Part shown: piece by piece, positions 54,935 through 63,108 of the stretch
Position numbering within the stretch: the stretch's first letter is position 1
Layout: every line of letters begins with the position of its first letter
Source of the DNA: Dehalococcoidales bacterium
GTDB lineage: Bacteria > Chloroflexota > Dehalococcoidia > Dehalococcoidales > UBA3254
NCBI GenBank assembly: GCA_016926695.1
Contig: JAFGOB010000170.1
Span: forward strand, 1 to 64,000
Length of the DNA stretch: 64,000 nt
Direction of reading: 5' to 3'
Made by a program: the position numbers and the translations under genes
Notes under the pieces: model-generated
The model's database searches: none
Told to the model about the DNA's origin: nothing
The model's input: only the letters and a program-made list of their open reading frames with translations

Positions 54935-55787
54935 TTGTTCCTTCTTTTGAAGCATCCTTTGCTATTTTCGGCGTCTCTGTTTTTATGGAAGAGGATTCTT
55001 GAGCGAGACGTTTCTTTAATTTTCTTTCGGCGGCAGAACCACCCGACGCTCCCCCTCCTTTTCCGGAGGTACCACGGAAATTGAAGGAAAGCCCGCCCCA
55101 ACCGGTAACGTAATACTGTACTACGATTGAAAAGATATTGGAAACCACCCAGTACAGGGCCAGACCGCTGGGGAATGACATGCTGAAAAAGGTAAAGATA
55201 ATCGGCATCATCCAAAGCATCATCTGGCTTTGCTGCTGCATGCGGGGATCCTGGTTGGTGGGAGTAACCATCTTTTGCTGTATCCACATTGATACGCCAA
55301 CGATAATAGCCAGTATCGTGTTACCTGTGGCAAGGTCCATTCCCAGGAAAGAATTGTTAAGAGGCAGATTAGCCAGAGGAATAGCCCAAGAATAAAAATA
55401 GCGTGACAGGTTAAGCAGGGCTTCAGGATTGACAGCCAGGGTTAAAACGATTGCCTGGTAAAGGGCAATCCAGATAGGAAACTGTATTAACATGGGAATA
55501 GCGCAGCCAGCAGGATTGACACCGGACTCTTTATACAGTTGCATTTGTTCCTGGGCCAGCTTTTGCCTGTCTTTGGCGTATTTCTTTTGCAGCTCCTGGA
55601 GTCTGGGCTGAAGGGTGGACATGGCTTTGGTTGCGCGGAGCTGTCTCATGGTAAGAGGCAGGAGTACCAGACGGATAATAATAGTCAGGATAATAATGGT
55701 CAGGCCGAAATTATTAAACAGGAAATGAGACAGTGTGATGAGCACATTGATCATCCACTGCAGCATTGCTATGTCCCAGATGTTCAA
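54849..55787 (-). CDS. yidC: YidC/Oxa1 membrane protein insertase
   Basis: This 312-residue protein has five membrane helices and no large periplasmic domain, like Gram-positive SpoIIIJ/YidC2. Helix 1 is near residue 15. A cytoplasmic hairpin (TMRQLRATKAMSTLQPRLQ) and GCAIPMLIQFPIWIALY follow, with the last helices before 230. It inserts proteins into the membrane and helps the Sec translocon. The C-terminal tail (about 235-312) is Ser/Gly/Lys-rich and its last 28 codons overlap jag. The start is TTG at 55787 after GAGG; ATG codons further in are less well placed. Confidence 0.93.
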   Translation of the reverse strand: MNIWDIAMLQWMINVLITLSHFLFNNFGLTIIILTIIIRLVLLPLTMRQLRATKAMSTLQPRLQELQKKYAKDRQKLAQEQMQLYKESGVNPAGCAIPMLIQFPIWIALYQAIVLTLAVNPEALLNLSRYFYSWAIPLANLPLNNSFLGMDLATGNTILAIIVGVSMWIQQKMVTPTNQDPRMQQQSQMMLWMMPIIFTFFSMSFPSGLALYWVVSNIFSIVVQYYVTGWGGLSFNFRGTSGKGGGASGGSAAERKLKKRLAQESSSIKTETPKIAKDASKEGTNDGKSGNISQNSGGSDQNSPNPLKRWFG

Positions 55788-55815
55788 TTACATATACCTC
55801 ACTAATCAGGCTAAT

Positions 55816-56994
55816 TTATTGAGACTTTAAAGATATAGGTGAAAACTTGGACCCATCAGAGACATTAAAGGCGTGGATGTTATTATCCGGTCCATTAATG
55901 TAAACTATATCTTCTATGGCACAAAGGGGTGCTGTCACATCCTCGGGAATAGTCGAAACCAGCAGGGGATTGGCGGAGACATTGGAGGAATCCAGGCTGA
56001 ACAGTTTTCCTTTGCTGGTAGCTACGATAACCTTATCCTCTACAATCACCGGCCAGGAAGAAATCTGTGCCTCAAGATTATATTCCGCCAGCTTGTTTCC
56101 GTTTTTGGCATCCAGAGCATATACCCTGTTGTCCAGGCAGGGAGCATAAATAATGCCGTTCAAGGCAACAGGCCTGGCCCAGAACCAATTGCCTCCTTCA
56201 TATTTCCAGATCAAATTGCCGTTGATTTTATCAAGGGCATAGATATTCCTGTCCAGTGAACCGACGTAAAGCAGGTCATCCAGGAAAATAGGAGTAGAAA
56301 CATTATTAGCCTGGGTAGCGAACTTCCATTTCTCCTTTCCCGTTGATGCATCCAGTGCGTAAACTTGTTTATCAAAAGAGCTTACGAAAACGGTGTTGCC
56401 ATCACAAACCGGAGTGGACCAGATTTCGCCCCCGGTGGCGAATTGCCATTTCTTTCCGCCGGTGGATGTATCCAGTGCGTAAACATTATTATCAGTGCAT
56501 CCGAAGAAAAGGGAATCACCTGAAATAGTGATGGCGCTGACAATCGGCGACAGAAAGCCGTCTACGGGATAGACCCAGCGCTGCTGGAGAGATGCCGCAT
56601 CATAGGCAAAGACTTTCCCGTTGTATCCGGCGATATATACCAGCTCTCCGAAGACCGGCACATCGGTAATAGCGGGAGTACCGTATATCGCGATAGACGG
56701 GGCTGCTCCTCCACAGGCGCCAGAACCGCCGCTGATGAGGGCGCAGGATCCGCCTGTGCTCTGAGCCCTTAGCGGCTCGGCAAACATGATGGCACGATTG
56801 GTCAAATTCACGGAACAAATACGGCCTTCCTTTGAGCCTGTAAAGATAATACCGTCGACAGCCGCTACTCCTGACCAACCGATAGGCGACATACCCCGTA
56901 CACAACCAGTCATTAGCAAAGTAGAAATCAACAGGACAGCGATTGCGAAAATTGAAAACCGGACCAGAAATGATTTTTTCGGTTTACATTTCAA
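55816..56994 (-). CDS. PQQ-like beta-propeller lipoprotein
   Basis: This 392-residue secreted protein starts with a signal peptide and lipobox LMTGC. It is built of PQQ/BamB-type blades: repeated VYALDASTGKEKWKF-like units at about 185-290 and YALDKINGNLIWKY after them. No PQQ-dehydrogenase active-site residues are evident, so it is probably a structural or protein-binding propeller. It is placed between yidD and yidC in the insertase operon, which hints at a role in membrane protein or envelope assembly. Confidence 0.85.
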   Translation of the reverse strand: MKCKPKKSFLVRFSIFAIAVLLISTLLMTGCVRGMSPIGWSGVAAVDGIIFTGSKEGRICSVNLTNRAIMFAEPLRAQSTGGSCALISGGSGACGGAAPSIAIYGTPAITDVPVFGELVYIAGYNGKVFAYDAASLQQRWVYPVDGFLSPIVSAITISGDSLFFGCTDNNVYALDTSTGGKKWQFATGGEIWSTPVCDGNTVFVSSFDKQVYALDASTGKEKWKFATQANNVSTPIFLDDLLYVGSLDRNIYALDKINGNLIWKYEGGNWFWARPVALNGIIYAPCLDNRVYALDAKNGNKLAEYNLEAQISSWPVIVEDKVIVATSKGKLFSLDSSNVSANPLLVSTIPEDVTAPLCAIEDIVYINGPDNNIHAFNVSDGSKFSPISLKSQ

Positions 56995-57018
56995 AGATTA
57001 AATACCCCCGTTAATATG

Positions 57019-57228
57019 TTACGGAACAGGATCATATCCACCTTTATGTAAGGGATGACAGCGGGCGATTCGCCTGGACCCCATCCATACACCCTTCAGA
57101 ATGCCATACCGCTCGATTGCCTCGTAGGTATAGGCGGAGCAGGTTGGTAAATAACGGCACTGGGGCGGAAATATCTGTGATATAGTCGCCTGATAAAATT
57201 TTATCATCCCCAGAGCTATATTTTTCAT
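57019..57228 (-). CDS. yidD: YidD membrane protein insertion efficiency factor
   Basis: This 69-residue protein has the standard YidD core: [26 protein letters not shown], with the conserved Cys residues, then [29 protein letters not shown]. It helps YidC-dependent insertion. It begins 1 base after the rnpA stop and is translationally coupled. Confidence 0.95.
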   Translation of the reverse strand: MKNIALGMIKFYQATISQIFPPQCRYLPTCSAYTYEAIERYGILKGVWMGSRRIARCHPLHKGGYDPVP

Positions 57229-57229
57229 T

Positions 57230-57562
57230 TTATTTTACTGATATATTAGCCCGGGAAAGCAGGATAGATACGGACTGTGAGAGTTGCTTATATTCGCTTT
57301 CGGCAGCCGGGTTACGTACAATAAATACCATATCCCACCCTATAGCAGGCGGGCCTGATCTCAATATTTCCTTTAGCCTGCGTTTAATCCTGTTACGTAC
57401 AACAGCTTTACCGACTCGCTTACTGATAGATATTCCATATCGATACTGTTCGAGATGATTCGGCATAGCTTTTAACACCAGAAACCGGTCAACCTTAGTT
57501 ATACCCTGAGCATAAACCGTTTTAAATTGTTCTGGTTTATCAAGTCGAGTAATGCTTTTCAT
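57230..57562 (-). CDS. rnpA: Ribonuclease P protein component
   Basis: This 110-residue basic protein assists the RNase P RNA in trimming tRNA 5' ends. The RNR motif is present as [16 protein letters not shown], preceded by ISKRVGKAV. It lies 26 bases after rpmH, as in most bacteria. ATG at 57562. Confidence 0.95.
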   Translation of the reverse strand: MKSITRLDKPEQFKTVYAQGITKVDRFLVLKAMPNHLEQYRYGISISKRVGKAVVRNRIKRRLKEILRSGPPAIGWDMVFIVRNPAAESEYKQLSQSVSILLSRANISVK

Positions 57563-57588
57563 AAGCCTACCCGACGAGAGACCGCCGG

Positions 57589-57732
57589 CTAAACTACCAC
57601 CAATCTCTTGCGTCCCTTTAACCGCCTTGCCTTTATAACATCCCGGCCGCCCCGGTTACTCATCCTTTTTAAAAATCCGTGCTCTCTTTTACGCGGCAGC
57701 TTCTTAGGTTGCCATGTCCTTTTTGTAGCCAC
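57589..57732 (-). CDS. rpmH: 50S ribosomal protein L34
   Basis: A 47-residue frame starting at GTG (57732) reads [16 protein letters not shown], then [19 protein letters not shown] and ends RKRLVVV, unmistakably L34. AAGGA lies 6 nt upstream. The usual L34 start is MKRT, so this one carries a two-residue extension. It is the first gene of the rpmH-rnpA-yidD unit. Confidence 0.96.
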   Translation of the reverse strand: MATKRTWQPKKLPRKREHGFLKRMSNRGGRDVIKARRLKGRKRLVVV

Positions 57733-57845
57733 AATAGTTCCTTAACAATTCAATATTTACTTTATTGGTTTCAACTCAGTTGGACAAAAAGACTATTTAA
57801 CAGCGATAATGATGCTATTCCTGAAGGCATCGTCCGGCAGACCCA

Positions 57846-58145
57846 CTAAAAACGGATACCCACTCCACCGGTCTTGTTGATATGTGAAGGCACATAGGGT
57901 ATTAAAGCCAGGTGGCGGCATCTTTTTATTGCTAGCGCCACAGCTCGCTGGTGCTTGGCGCAGGTTCCGGTCTTGCGTCTGGGTTCTATCTTGCCCCTGT
58001 CCGAAATATACTGGCGCAGCTTGGCCGGGTCTTTATAGTCTACAGTTCTAATTTTTTCTCCGCAAAAGGCGCATACTTTACGCTTGGGTACGTACTTGGA
58101 CCCTTCCCATTTTTTCTTGGGCCTGGCTGTTTTGTTATCGTTCAC
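57846..58145 (-). CDS. rpsR: 30S ribosomal protein S18
   Basis: This 99-residue ribosomal protein has a basic N-terminal extension ([12 protein letters not shown]), a CxxC pair (CAFCGEK) and the core [16 protein letters not shown], then [21 protein letters not shown]. The Cys set (C26, C29, C62, C74 region) could bind zinc, as in C+ forms of S18. The GTG start is at 58145. It is 52 bases after ssb. Confidence 0.95.
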   Translation of the reverse strand: MNDNKTARPKKKWEGSKYVPKRKVCAFCGEKIRTVDYKDPAKLRQYISDRGKIEPRRKTGTCAKHQRAVALAIKRCRHLALIPYVPSHINKTGGVGIRF

Positions 58146-58196
58146 GCTTAAACTACTCCCTGTATCTACTCAATATGCGAAATATTTCTGTTTTAA

Positions 58197-58643
58197 CTAA
58201 AATGGAATATCCTGGGGGTCAATATCACCTGTTTCTCCCTCGAAGCTTTTGTCATCGGGTGCTGCGACGCTACCCCTCTTATCCAGAAAAATTACATTAT
58301 TTGCAATGATTTCCACCCTGGAATGCTTCTGCCCGTCCTGACTTTCCCAGATACGGGTATGCAATCTGCCCTCTACGTAAATGCGCTGTCCCTTGACAAG
58401 GTATTGATTGCAATTTTCAGCCAGCTTGCTCCAGGTTACCACCGAAAACCATTCAGTCTCCTCTTTCCGCTCGCCTTCAGTGGAGTTATAAACGCGGTTG
58501 GTTGCTACTCTGAAAGAGGTTACCGGGTTGCCGCTTGGAGTGAAACGCATTTCCGGATCACCGCCCAGGTTGCCAATGATCATAACCTTATTTAAACTGG
58601 ACGATGAGCGAAAACCGTCTCTACCTACTGGCTGGTTATTCAT
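58197..58643 (-). CDS. ssb: Single-stranded DNA-binding protein
   Basis: This 148-residue protein has an OB fold: KVMIIGNLGGDPEMRFTPSG, FRVATNR, EWFSVVTWSKLAENC, KGQRIYVEGRLHTRIWES. It ends with the acidic tip IDPQDIPF used to recruit partner proteins. It lies in the conserved rpsF-ssb-rpsR operon. The first residues (about 1-15) are longer than in many homologues. Confidence 0.95.
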   Translation of the reverse strand: MNNQPVGRDGFRSSSSLNKVMIIGNLGGDPEMRFTPSGNPVTSFRVATNRVYNSTEGERKEETEWFSVVTWSKLAENCNQYLVKGQRIYVEGRLHTRIWESQDGQKHSRVEIIANNVIFLDKRGSVAAPDDKSFEGETGDIDPQDIPF

Positions 58644-58660
58644 GGTCCGGCGCCTCCTTA

Positions 58661-58987
58661 CTAATCGTCAACTTTAATTAGCAGATAGCGAATAATCTTT
58701 TCAGAAATTTTCATATTATTTTCGAGTTCTTTATTAGCGGAAGGATCTACCTTGAACTTAACCAGTACATAATTGCCTTCCATCAGGTGCTTGATAGGAT
58801 AAGCCAGCTTTTTTCTTCCCCATCTGGAAACTTCAACGATAGTACCGTTTTTTTCGGTGATGTACTGGGTGATGCTGTTAATCACTGTATCAAGCGCATC
58901 ATCAGCTACTTCGGGACTGATGATAAAAACCAGCTCATATTCCCATTGCATTTGTTCTACGGTTTGCGTCTCATATTTTGTTACCAT
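58661..58987 (-). CDS. rpsF: 30S ribosomal protein S6
   Basis: This protein of about 108 residues has YELVFIISPEV at the start, WGRKKLAYPIKHLMEGNYVLVKF in the middle, and IIRYLLIKVD at the end. The open frame extends to a GTG at 59029. ATG at 58987, after GGGGAAAG, is preferred, and an internal ATG at 58951 would give the most canonical N-terminus. It heads the operon with ssb and rpsR. Confidence 0.93.
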   Translation of the reverse strand: MVTKYETQTVEQMQWEYELVFIISPEVADDALDTVINSITQYITEKNGTIVEVSRWGRKKLAYPIKHLMEGNYVLVKFKVDPSANKELENNMKISEKIIRYLLIKVDD

Positions 58988-59048
58988 ACTGCTCTTTACT
59001 TTCCCCAAATTCAATTTTTCTACAGGCACACTAAATAACAGACTTAAT

Positions 59049-59090
59049 TAATTATAACATACAACCTGCTAATTATAACATACAAGCTGA
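59049..59090 (-). promoter_or_regulatory. Duplicated -10 region before rpsF
   Basis: A 21-bp unit is repeated in tandem (59049-59069 and 59070-59090), each holding a minus-strand TATAAT (59056-59051 and 59077-59072). TTGCAT lies 16 bp upstream of the distal box. Two transcription start points two helical turns apart are likely. Confidence 0.6.
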
Positions 59091-59100
59091 CAAATGCAAC

Positions 59101-59214
59101 ACTCCGTGAGTTCGGAGTGAGTTAGGAGTAACTCATAGTTAATACAGTGTGTGGCACACTTTTACTGAAGCACAGGTTACTAAAGGCGGGTGGAAGCTCT
59201 GCCCCCACCCACCT
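59101..59214 (-). terminator. Hairpins downstream of ppsA
   Basis: A 10-bp stem with one G-T pair (minus strand AGGTGGGTGG / CCACCCGCCT, 59214-59184) and a second pair of small stems (ACTCCG/CGGAGT at 59101-59118) lie between ppsA and the rpsF promoter. No long T-run. The remaining bases to 59345 show no gene. Confidence 0.45.
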
Positions 59215-59345
59215 GAGGATTATTTCGAACTATCTTGCCGGACTATGTTTATTGTTTGTTCATGCTTCGATTTCCTCGAAATATTATTATACGGAAATGA
59301 AGTAGTCTCTGGAAGAAGCGCGTCAAACGATATTGAAGGAGAGTC

Positions 59346-61736
59346 TTACATTGTCCGTTCTATTTCAGCCACCAGTTTTTTAACCTGGATAACGCTGTCC
59401 GGGTTCAGAGAAATCGAATCTATACCGCAGCGTACCAGGAAGGCCGCCAGATCAGGGTAGTCATTGGGGGCCTGTCCACATATTCCCACCTTGCGGCCGG
59501 CCTTATGAGCGCTTTCAATAACGCTGGCAATCATACGTTTGACTGCTTCATTCTGCTCATCGAATAGTCTGGCCAGATAAGATGAGTCCCTGTCAACGCC
59601 AAGTACCAACTGGGTCAAATCGTTGCTGCCGATGGAAAAACCGTCAAATTTTTCAGCAAACTTGTCTGCCAGGATGACGTTGGAGGGGATTTCGCACATG
59701 ACATAGACTTCAAGGCCCTTTTTTCCTCTTTTGAGACCGTTTTCGGCCATGACGCTCAGCACCTTATCCGCTTCATCGATAGTACGGCAAAAGGGTATCA
59801 TGACCACGATATTGTCGAATCCCATCTCCTCCCTGGCCATTTTTATAGCCCGGCATTCCAGGTCGAAACCGGGGCGGTAACGCTCGCTGTAATAGCGGGA
59901 GGCCCCGCGAAAGCCAAGCATGGGATTTTCTTCCTGCGGCTCAAATTGTTCTCCGCCTATGAGATTGGCATATTCATTGGTCTTGAAGTCACTCATCCTC
60001 ACGATAACCGGATGGGGGTGCTGTGAGGCAGCTATCTGTCCGATTCCCCTGGCCAGGTGTTCTACGAAATAGTCGGTTTTATCCTGGTATCCGGCAGTCA
60101 GTTCCTCAATCTCCTGCTTTACTTTTTCATTCTGGATAGTGTCGAATCTCACCAATGCCATAGGGTGAATTTTTATGATGTTATTGATGATGAATTCCAT
60201 ACGGGCCAGGCCTATGCCCTGACAGGGTAAACGCCACCAGCGAAAGGCGGCGGTGGGATTGGCGACATTCATCATTATTTTTGTTCTGGTTTCAGGGATG
60301 CCCTCGAAACTGACATCGGATTCCTCGAACTGCAAAATACCGTCATAGATATAGCCCTCATTGCCCTCAGCACATGAAAGGGTAATTTCATCACCGTTGC
60401 GGAGAATTTGTGTGGCGTTGCCCGTACCCACAACAGCCGGAATTCCCAGCTCCCGGCTGACTATGGCTGCATGCGAGGTACGTCCGCCCTGATCGGTAAC
60501 GATCCCCCTGGCACGCGTCATGATAGGCACCCAGTCCGGGTCGGTCATCTCGGTTACCAGTATGGTATCGTCCCTAAAGCGGGAAATATCGCTGGACCTT
60601 TTTATTACAGATACTTCACCGGAGGCGATTGCTTCGCCGACGGCAAGCCCGTGCACTATCCTTTTGCCTGTTTCCATTAGCCGGTAGGATTTCATGGAAG
60701 CAGCTACTTTTTGCGATTGGACTGTTTCCGGGCGCCCCTGGACGATGAACAGATTTCCCGTGTCACCGTCTTTAGCCCATTCCATATCCATAGGGCGGCC
60801 GTAGTGCTGTTCAATAATTTTGGACCAGCGTCCCAGTGTGAGTATTTCCTGGTCGTTCAGCACAAACTGTCGGCGCTGCCAGGGCGGAGTATCGATATTC
60901 TTGGTGCGCCTGGTACCGCCGGTGGCATAAATCAATTTTTTTTCCTTAGTACCCATATTTTTAGCTATAATCGGTTTTAGTGCAGGGTCGTCAAGACAGG
61001 GTTTGAAGACCACGTATTCATCCGGGGTTACCATGCCCTGTACGACATTTTCTCCCAGGCCCCAGGCAGCATTGATAATAATGACGCGGGGAAAACCGCT
61101 TTCGGTATCGATAGAGAACATAACACCTGAACCGGCCAGATCGGAGCGTACCATTTTTTGAATACCAATCGATAGCGCTATATCCAGATGGTTGAATTTT
61201 TTATCTTCCCTGTAGGAGATAGCCCGGTCTGTAAACAGCGATGCATAGCATCGACGGCAGGAATCAAGCAGCGTCTCTTCTCCGCTGACGTTAAGGAAGC
61301 TTTCCTGCTGCCCGGCGAAACTGGCTGAAGGAAGATCTTCCGCTGTGGCGCTGCTTCTAACCGCTACATCCACGTCGGTGGTATTGTAGAGACGGCTCAG
61401 CTCATGATAAGAATCGTTTATCTCACCTGATATTTCAGCCGGGAATTCTCCCTGTAGAATCAAGCGCCGTATTTCTTTTCCGGTCTCCTCAAGCGTGCCT
61501 GTACCTTTAAATCTCTTATCCAGCAGCACTTTAATTTTTTCTTTCAGATTGTTGTACGCGAGATATTTCCAATAAGCCTCCGAGGTGGTGGCGAATCCTT
61601 CCGGAACGCGGATGCCTGAAGTCTTCAGAGAGCCTATCATCTCACCCAGAGAGGCGTTTTTTCCTCCCACCAGCGGAACATCACGGTTGTTGAGGTCCTC
61701 AAACCAGCGTATATAGCGGTGTTTTTTATGTATCAC
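59346..61736 (-). CDS. ppsA: Phosphoenolpyruvate synthase
   Basis: This 796-residue enzyme makes PEP from pyruvate and ATP for gluconeogenesis. The N-terminal ATP-grasp domain starts LVGGKNASLGEMI. The phosphohistidine domain has GGRTSHAAIVSRELGIPAVVG with the catalytic His. The C-terminal TIM barrel has GSNDLTQLVLGVDRDS, then the catalytic Cys in GICGQAPND. It lacks the PPDK-specific changes. Start GTG at 61736 follows GGAGG. It is probably alone, with the release-factor-like gene 57 bases upstream. Confidence 0.94.
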   Translation of the reverse strand: MIHKKHRYIRWFEDLNNRDVPLVGGKNASLGEMIGSLKTSGIRVPEGFATTSEAYWKYLAYNNLKEKIKVLLDKRFKGTGTLEETGKEIRRLILQGEFPAEISGEINDSYHELSRLYNTTDVDVAVRSSATAEDLPSASFAGQQESFLNVSGEETLLDSCRRCYASLFTDRAISYREDKKFNHLDIALSIGIQKMVRSDLAGSGVMFSIDTESGFPRVIIINAAWGLGENVVQGMVTPDEYVVFKPCLDDPALKPIIAKNMGTKEKKLIYATGGTRRTKNIDTPPWQRRQFVLNDQEILTLGRWSKIIEQHYGRPMDMEWAKDGDTGNLFIVQGRPETVQSQKVAASMKSYRLMETGKRIVHGLAVGEAIASGEVSVIKRSSDISRFRDDTILVTEMTDPDWVPIMTRARGIVTDQGGRTSHAAIVSRELGIPAVVGTGNATQILRNGDEITLSCAEGNEGYIYDGILQFEESDVSFEGIPETRTKIMMNVANPTAAFRWWRLPCQGIGLARMEFIINNIIKIHPMALVRFDTIQNEKVKQEIEELTAGYQDKTDYFVEHLARGIGQIAASQHPHPVIVRMSDFKTNEYANLIGGEQFEPQEENPMLGFRGASRYYSERYRPGFDLECRAIKMAREEMGFDNIVVMIPFCRTIDEADKVLSVMAENGLKRGKKGLEVYVMCEIPSNVILADKFAEKFDGFSIGSNDLTQLVLGVDRDSSYLARLFDEQNEAVKRMIASVIESAHKAGRKVGICGQAPNDYPDLAAFLVRCGIDSISLNPDSVIQVKKLVAEIERTM

Positions 61737-61792
61737 TCAATTCCTCCCTGTTTATTATATCCGGCGGTCAACATTAAACCGCTGTCGGGCAG

Positions 61793-62947
61793 CTAATACC
61801 GGAATAAGCCAAGCATAACGGCGTCAGGTGACATCTCCTGGGGTTCAACCACGAAGACTGCGCCCGCATATTTTAGTGTATGATAAACAGCCAGATCCAC
61901 CAGGTCTTCATCACCTTCCTGGCTGCCGGATATCGCTGTGAGATCAATACCCGCCGGGACTCTACCCCGGTAATACGCACCCTCCGAAATGAACAGGAAC
62001 CGGATTCGGCCGTGTATAGAGGCCGTGACAACATCACCGGCTTGATCTGCCGTTAGTCCCGTCCCGGCTGCCTTGCGGTATTCGGCCAGGGCCTCGTTCC
62101 GTACTTTTTCGAATTGACCTTTAACCAGTGGCCAGGCCAGTTGGCGTAAAACAGCATCACTGCTTCCATCGGGGAGACCGATAATACCTTTATTGAGGAG
62201 ATGAGGGTATGTATTTACTTTGCGGTACAGGGGATGAAGGAAGTCCGCACCGGCGAAAACAAGGGGTGATTGCTCGAATTTAAGCATGCCGGCGATACTA
62301 CCGTTGATCTGCTCTAAATATTGCATTATTTGCTCTTCGTCCACGCTAACGCTCCCTGACATCTCCGGTTGGGCAGGCGCACCGGCTTTCGAAATACCTG
62401 CCTGTATACCTGTATGAGGTCTGGATACCGAATCCGATGATGTACGTAAATGAAGCGTTTCAGTGATACCGGCAGGCAAGTCCGGGGGATCAAGTCTGAC
62501 GGCGCCGGTCGATGTACATTGCATCAAACGAATTTCGTTAAGGCTGACAGCCAGGACATGGAAAACGCCGCACTGACTCAACAAAGAGATCAACGGCCTG
62601 ATAAAATACCTTTTCCCGACTTCTACCATTTCCTCCGGCGCCATGGGCAGCCTGTAATACCTTAGACTGTTCCCTGCCAGGAAAATAGCCAGTCCGTCAC
62701 CCTGCTGACGCCAGAACAGGCTGTCTGTAAGGAGGGGCTCGGCGGGCTTGATAATAGACCTGACATCCGGCAGTCTTAAACCCTTTTGCAACAATTTTTC
62801 TTCTGCCGAGCGTAAATGATTTTTAAACCTGATCAAATCCTGCTGGTCTGCTCCTCCTTTATGATGAGCGGGCATGGTAATAGATACGTGCATTCCTTCA
62901 CTAGTCTGGAGTAAATTCTTGATTTCGTTTGAATAAACAGCATCCAT
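61793..62947 (-). CDS. Bacterial archaeo-eukaryotic release factor-like protein (BaeRF)
   Basis: This 384-residue protein starts VSITMPAHHKGGADQQDLIRFKNHLRSAEEKL and continues with DGLAIFLAGNSLRYYRLP, the pattern of the BaeRF families, bacterial proteins distantly related to eRF1. The middle has an RNase-H-like segment and the end a small L7Ae-like domain (LAVYHTLKYAGAVFVVE). No GGQ is seen, so it is not a classical release factor. Ribosome-rescue or hibernation roles have been proposed for relatives. ATG at 62947 follows GGAGGTGATAAG. Confidence 0.8.
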   Translation of the reverse strand: MDAVYSNEIKNLLQTSEGMHVSITMPAHHKGGADQQDLIRFKNHLRSAEEKLLQKGLRLPDVRSIIKPAEPLLTDSLFWRQQGDGLAIFLAGNSLRYYRLPMAPEEMVEVGKRYFIRPLISLLSQCGVFHVLAVSLNEIRLMQCTSTGAVRLDPPDLPAGITETLHLRTSSDSVSRPHTGIQAGISKAGAPAQPEMSGSVSVDEEQIMQYLEQINGSIAGMLKFEQSPLVFAGADFLHPLYRKVNTYPHLLNKGIIGLPDGSSDAVLRQLAWPLVKGQFEKVRNEALAEYRKAAGTGLTADQAGDVVTASIHGRIRFLFISEGAYYRGRVPAGIDLTAISGSQEGDEDLVDLAVYHTLKYAGAVFVVEPQEMSPDAVMLGLFRY

Positions 62948-63108
62948 CTTATCACCTCCCTTTATTTATTATACCCCTTATTACAACCCGGATTTGGCGG
63001 TAAAAAATTAACCTGTGAGCATCCGGGTGAGACTGGATATATCACAATAAATGCCTTATACTCTAAATTGGTTATGCAGTCTTTACAGGGAGGGATAATC
63101 AGTAACTT

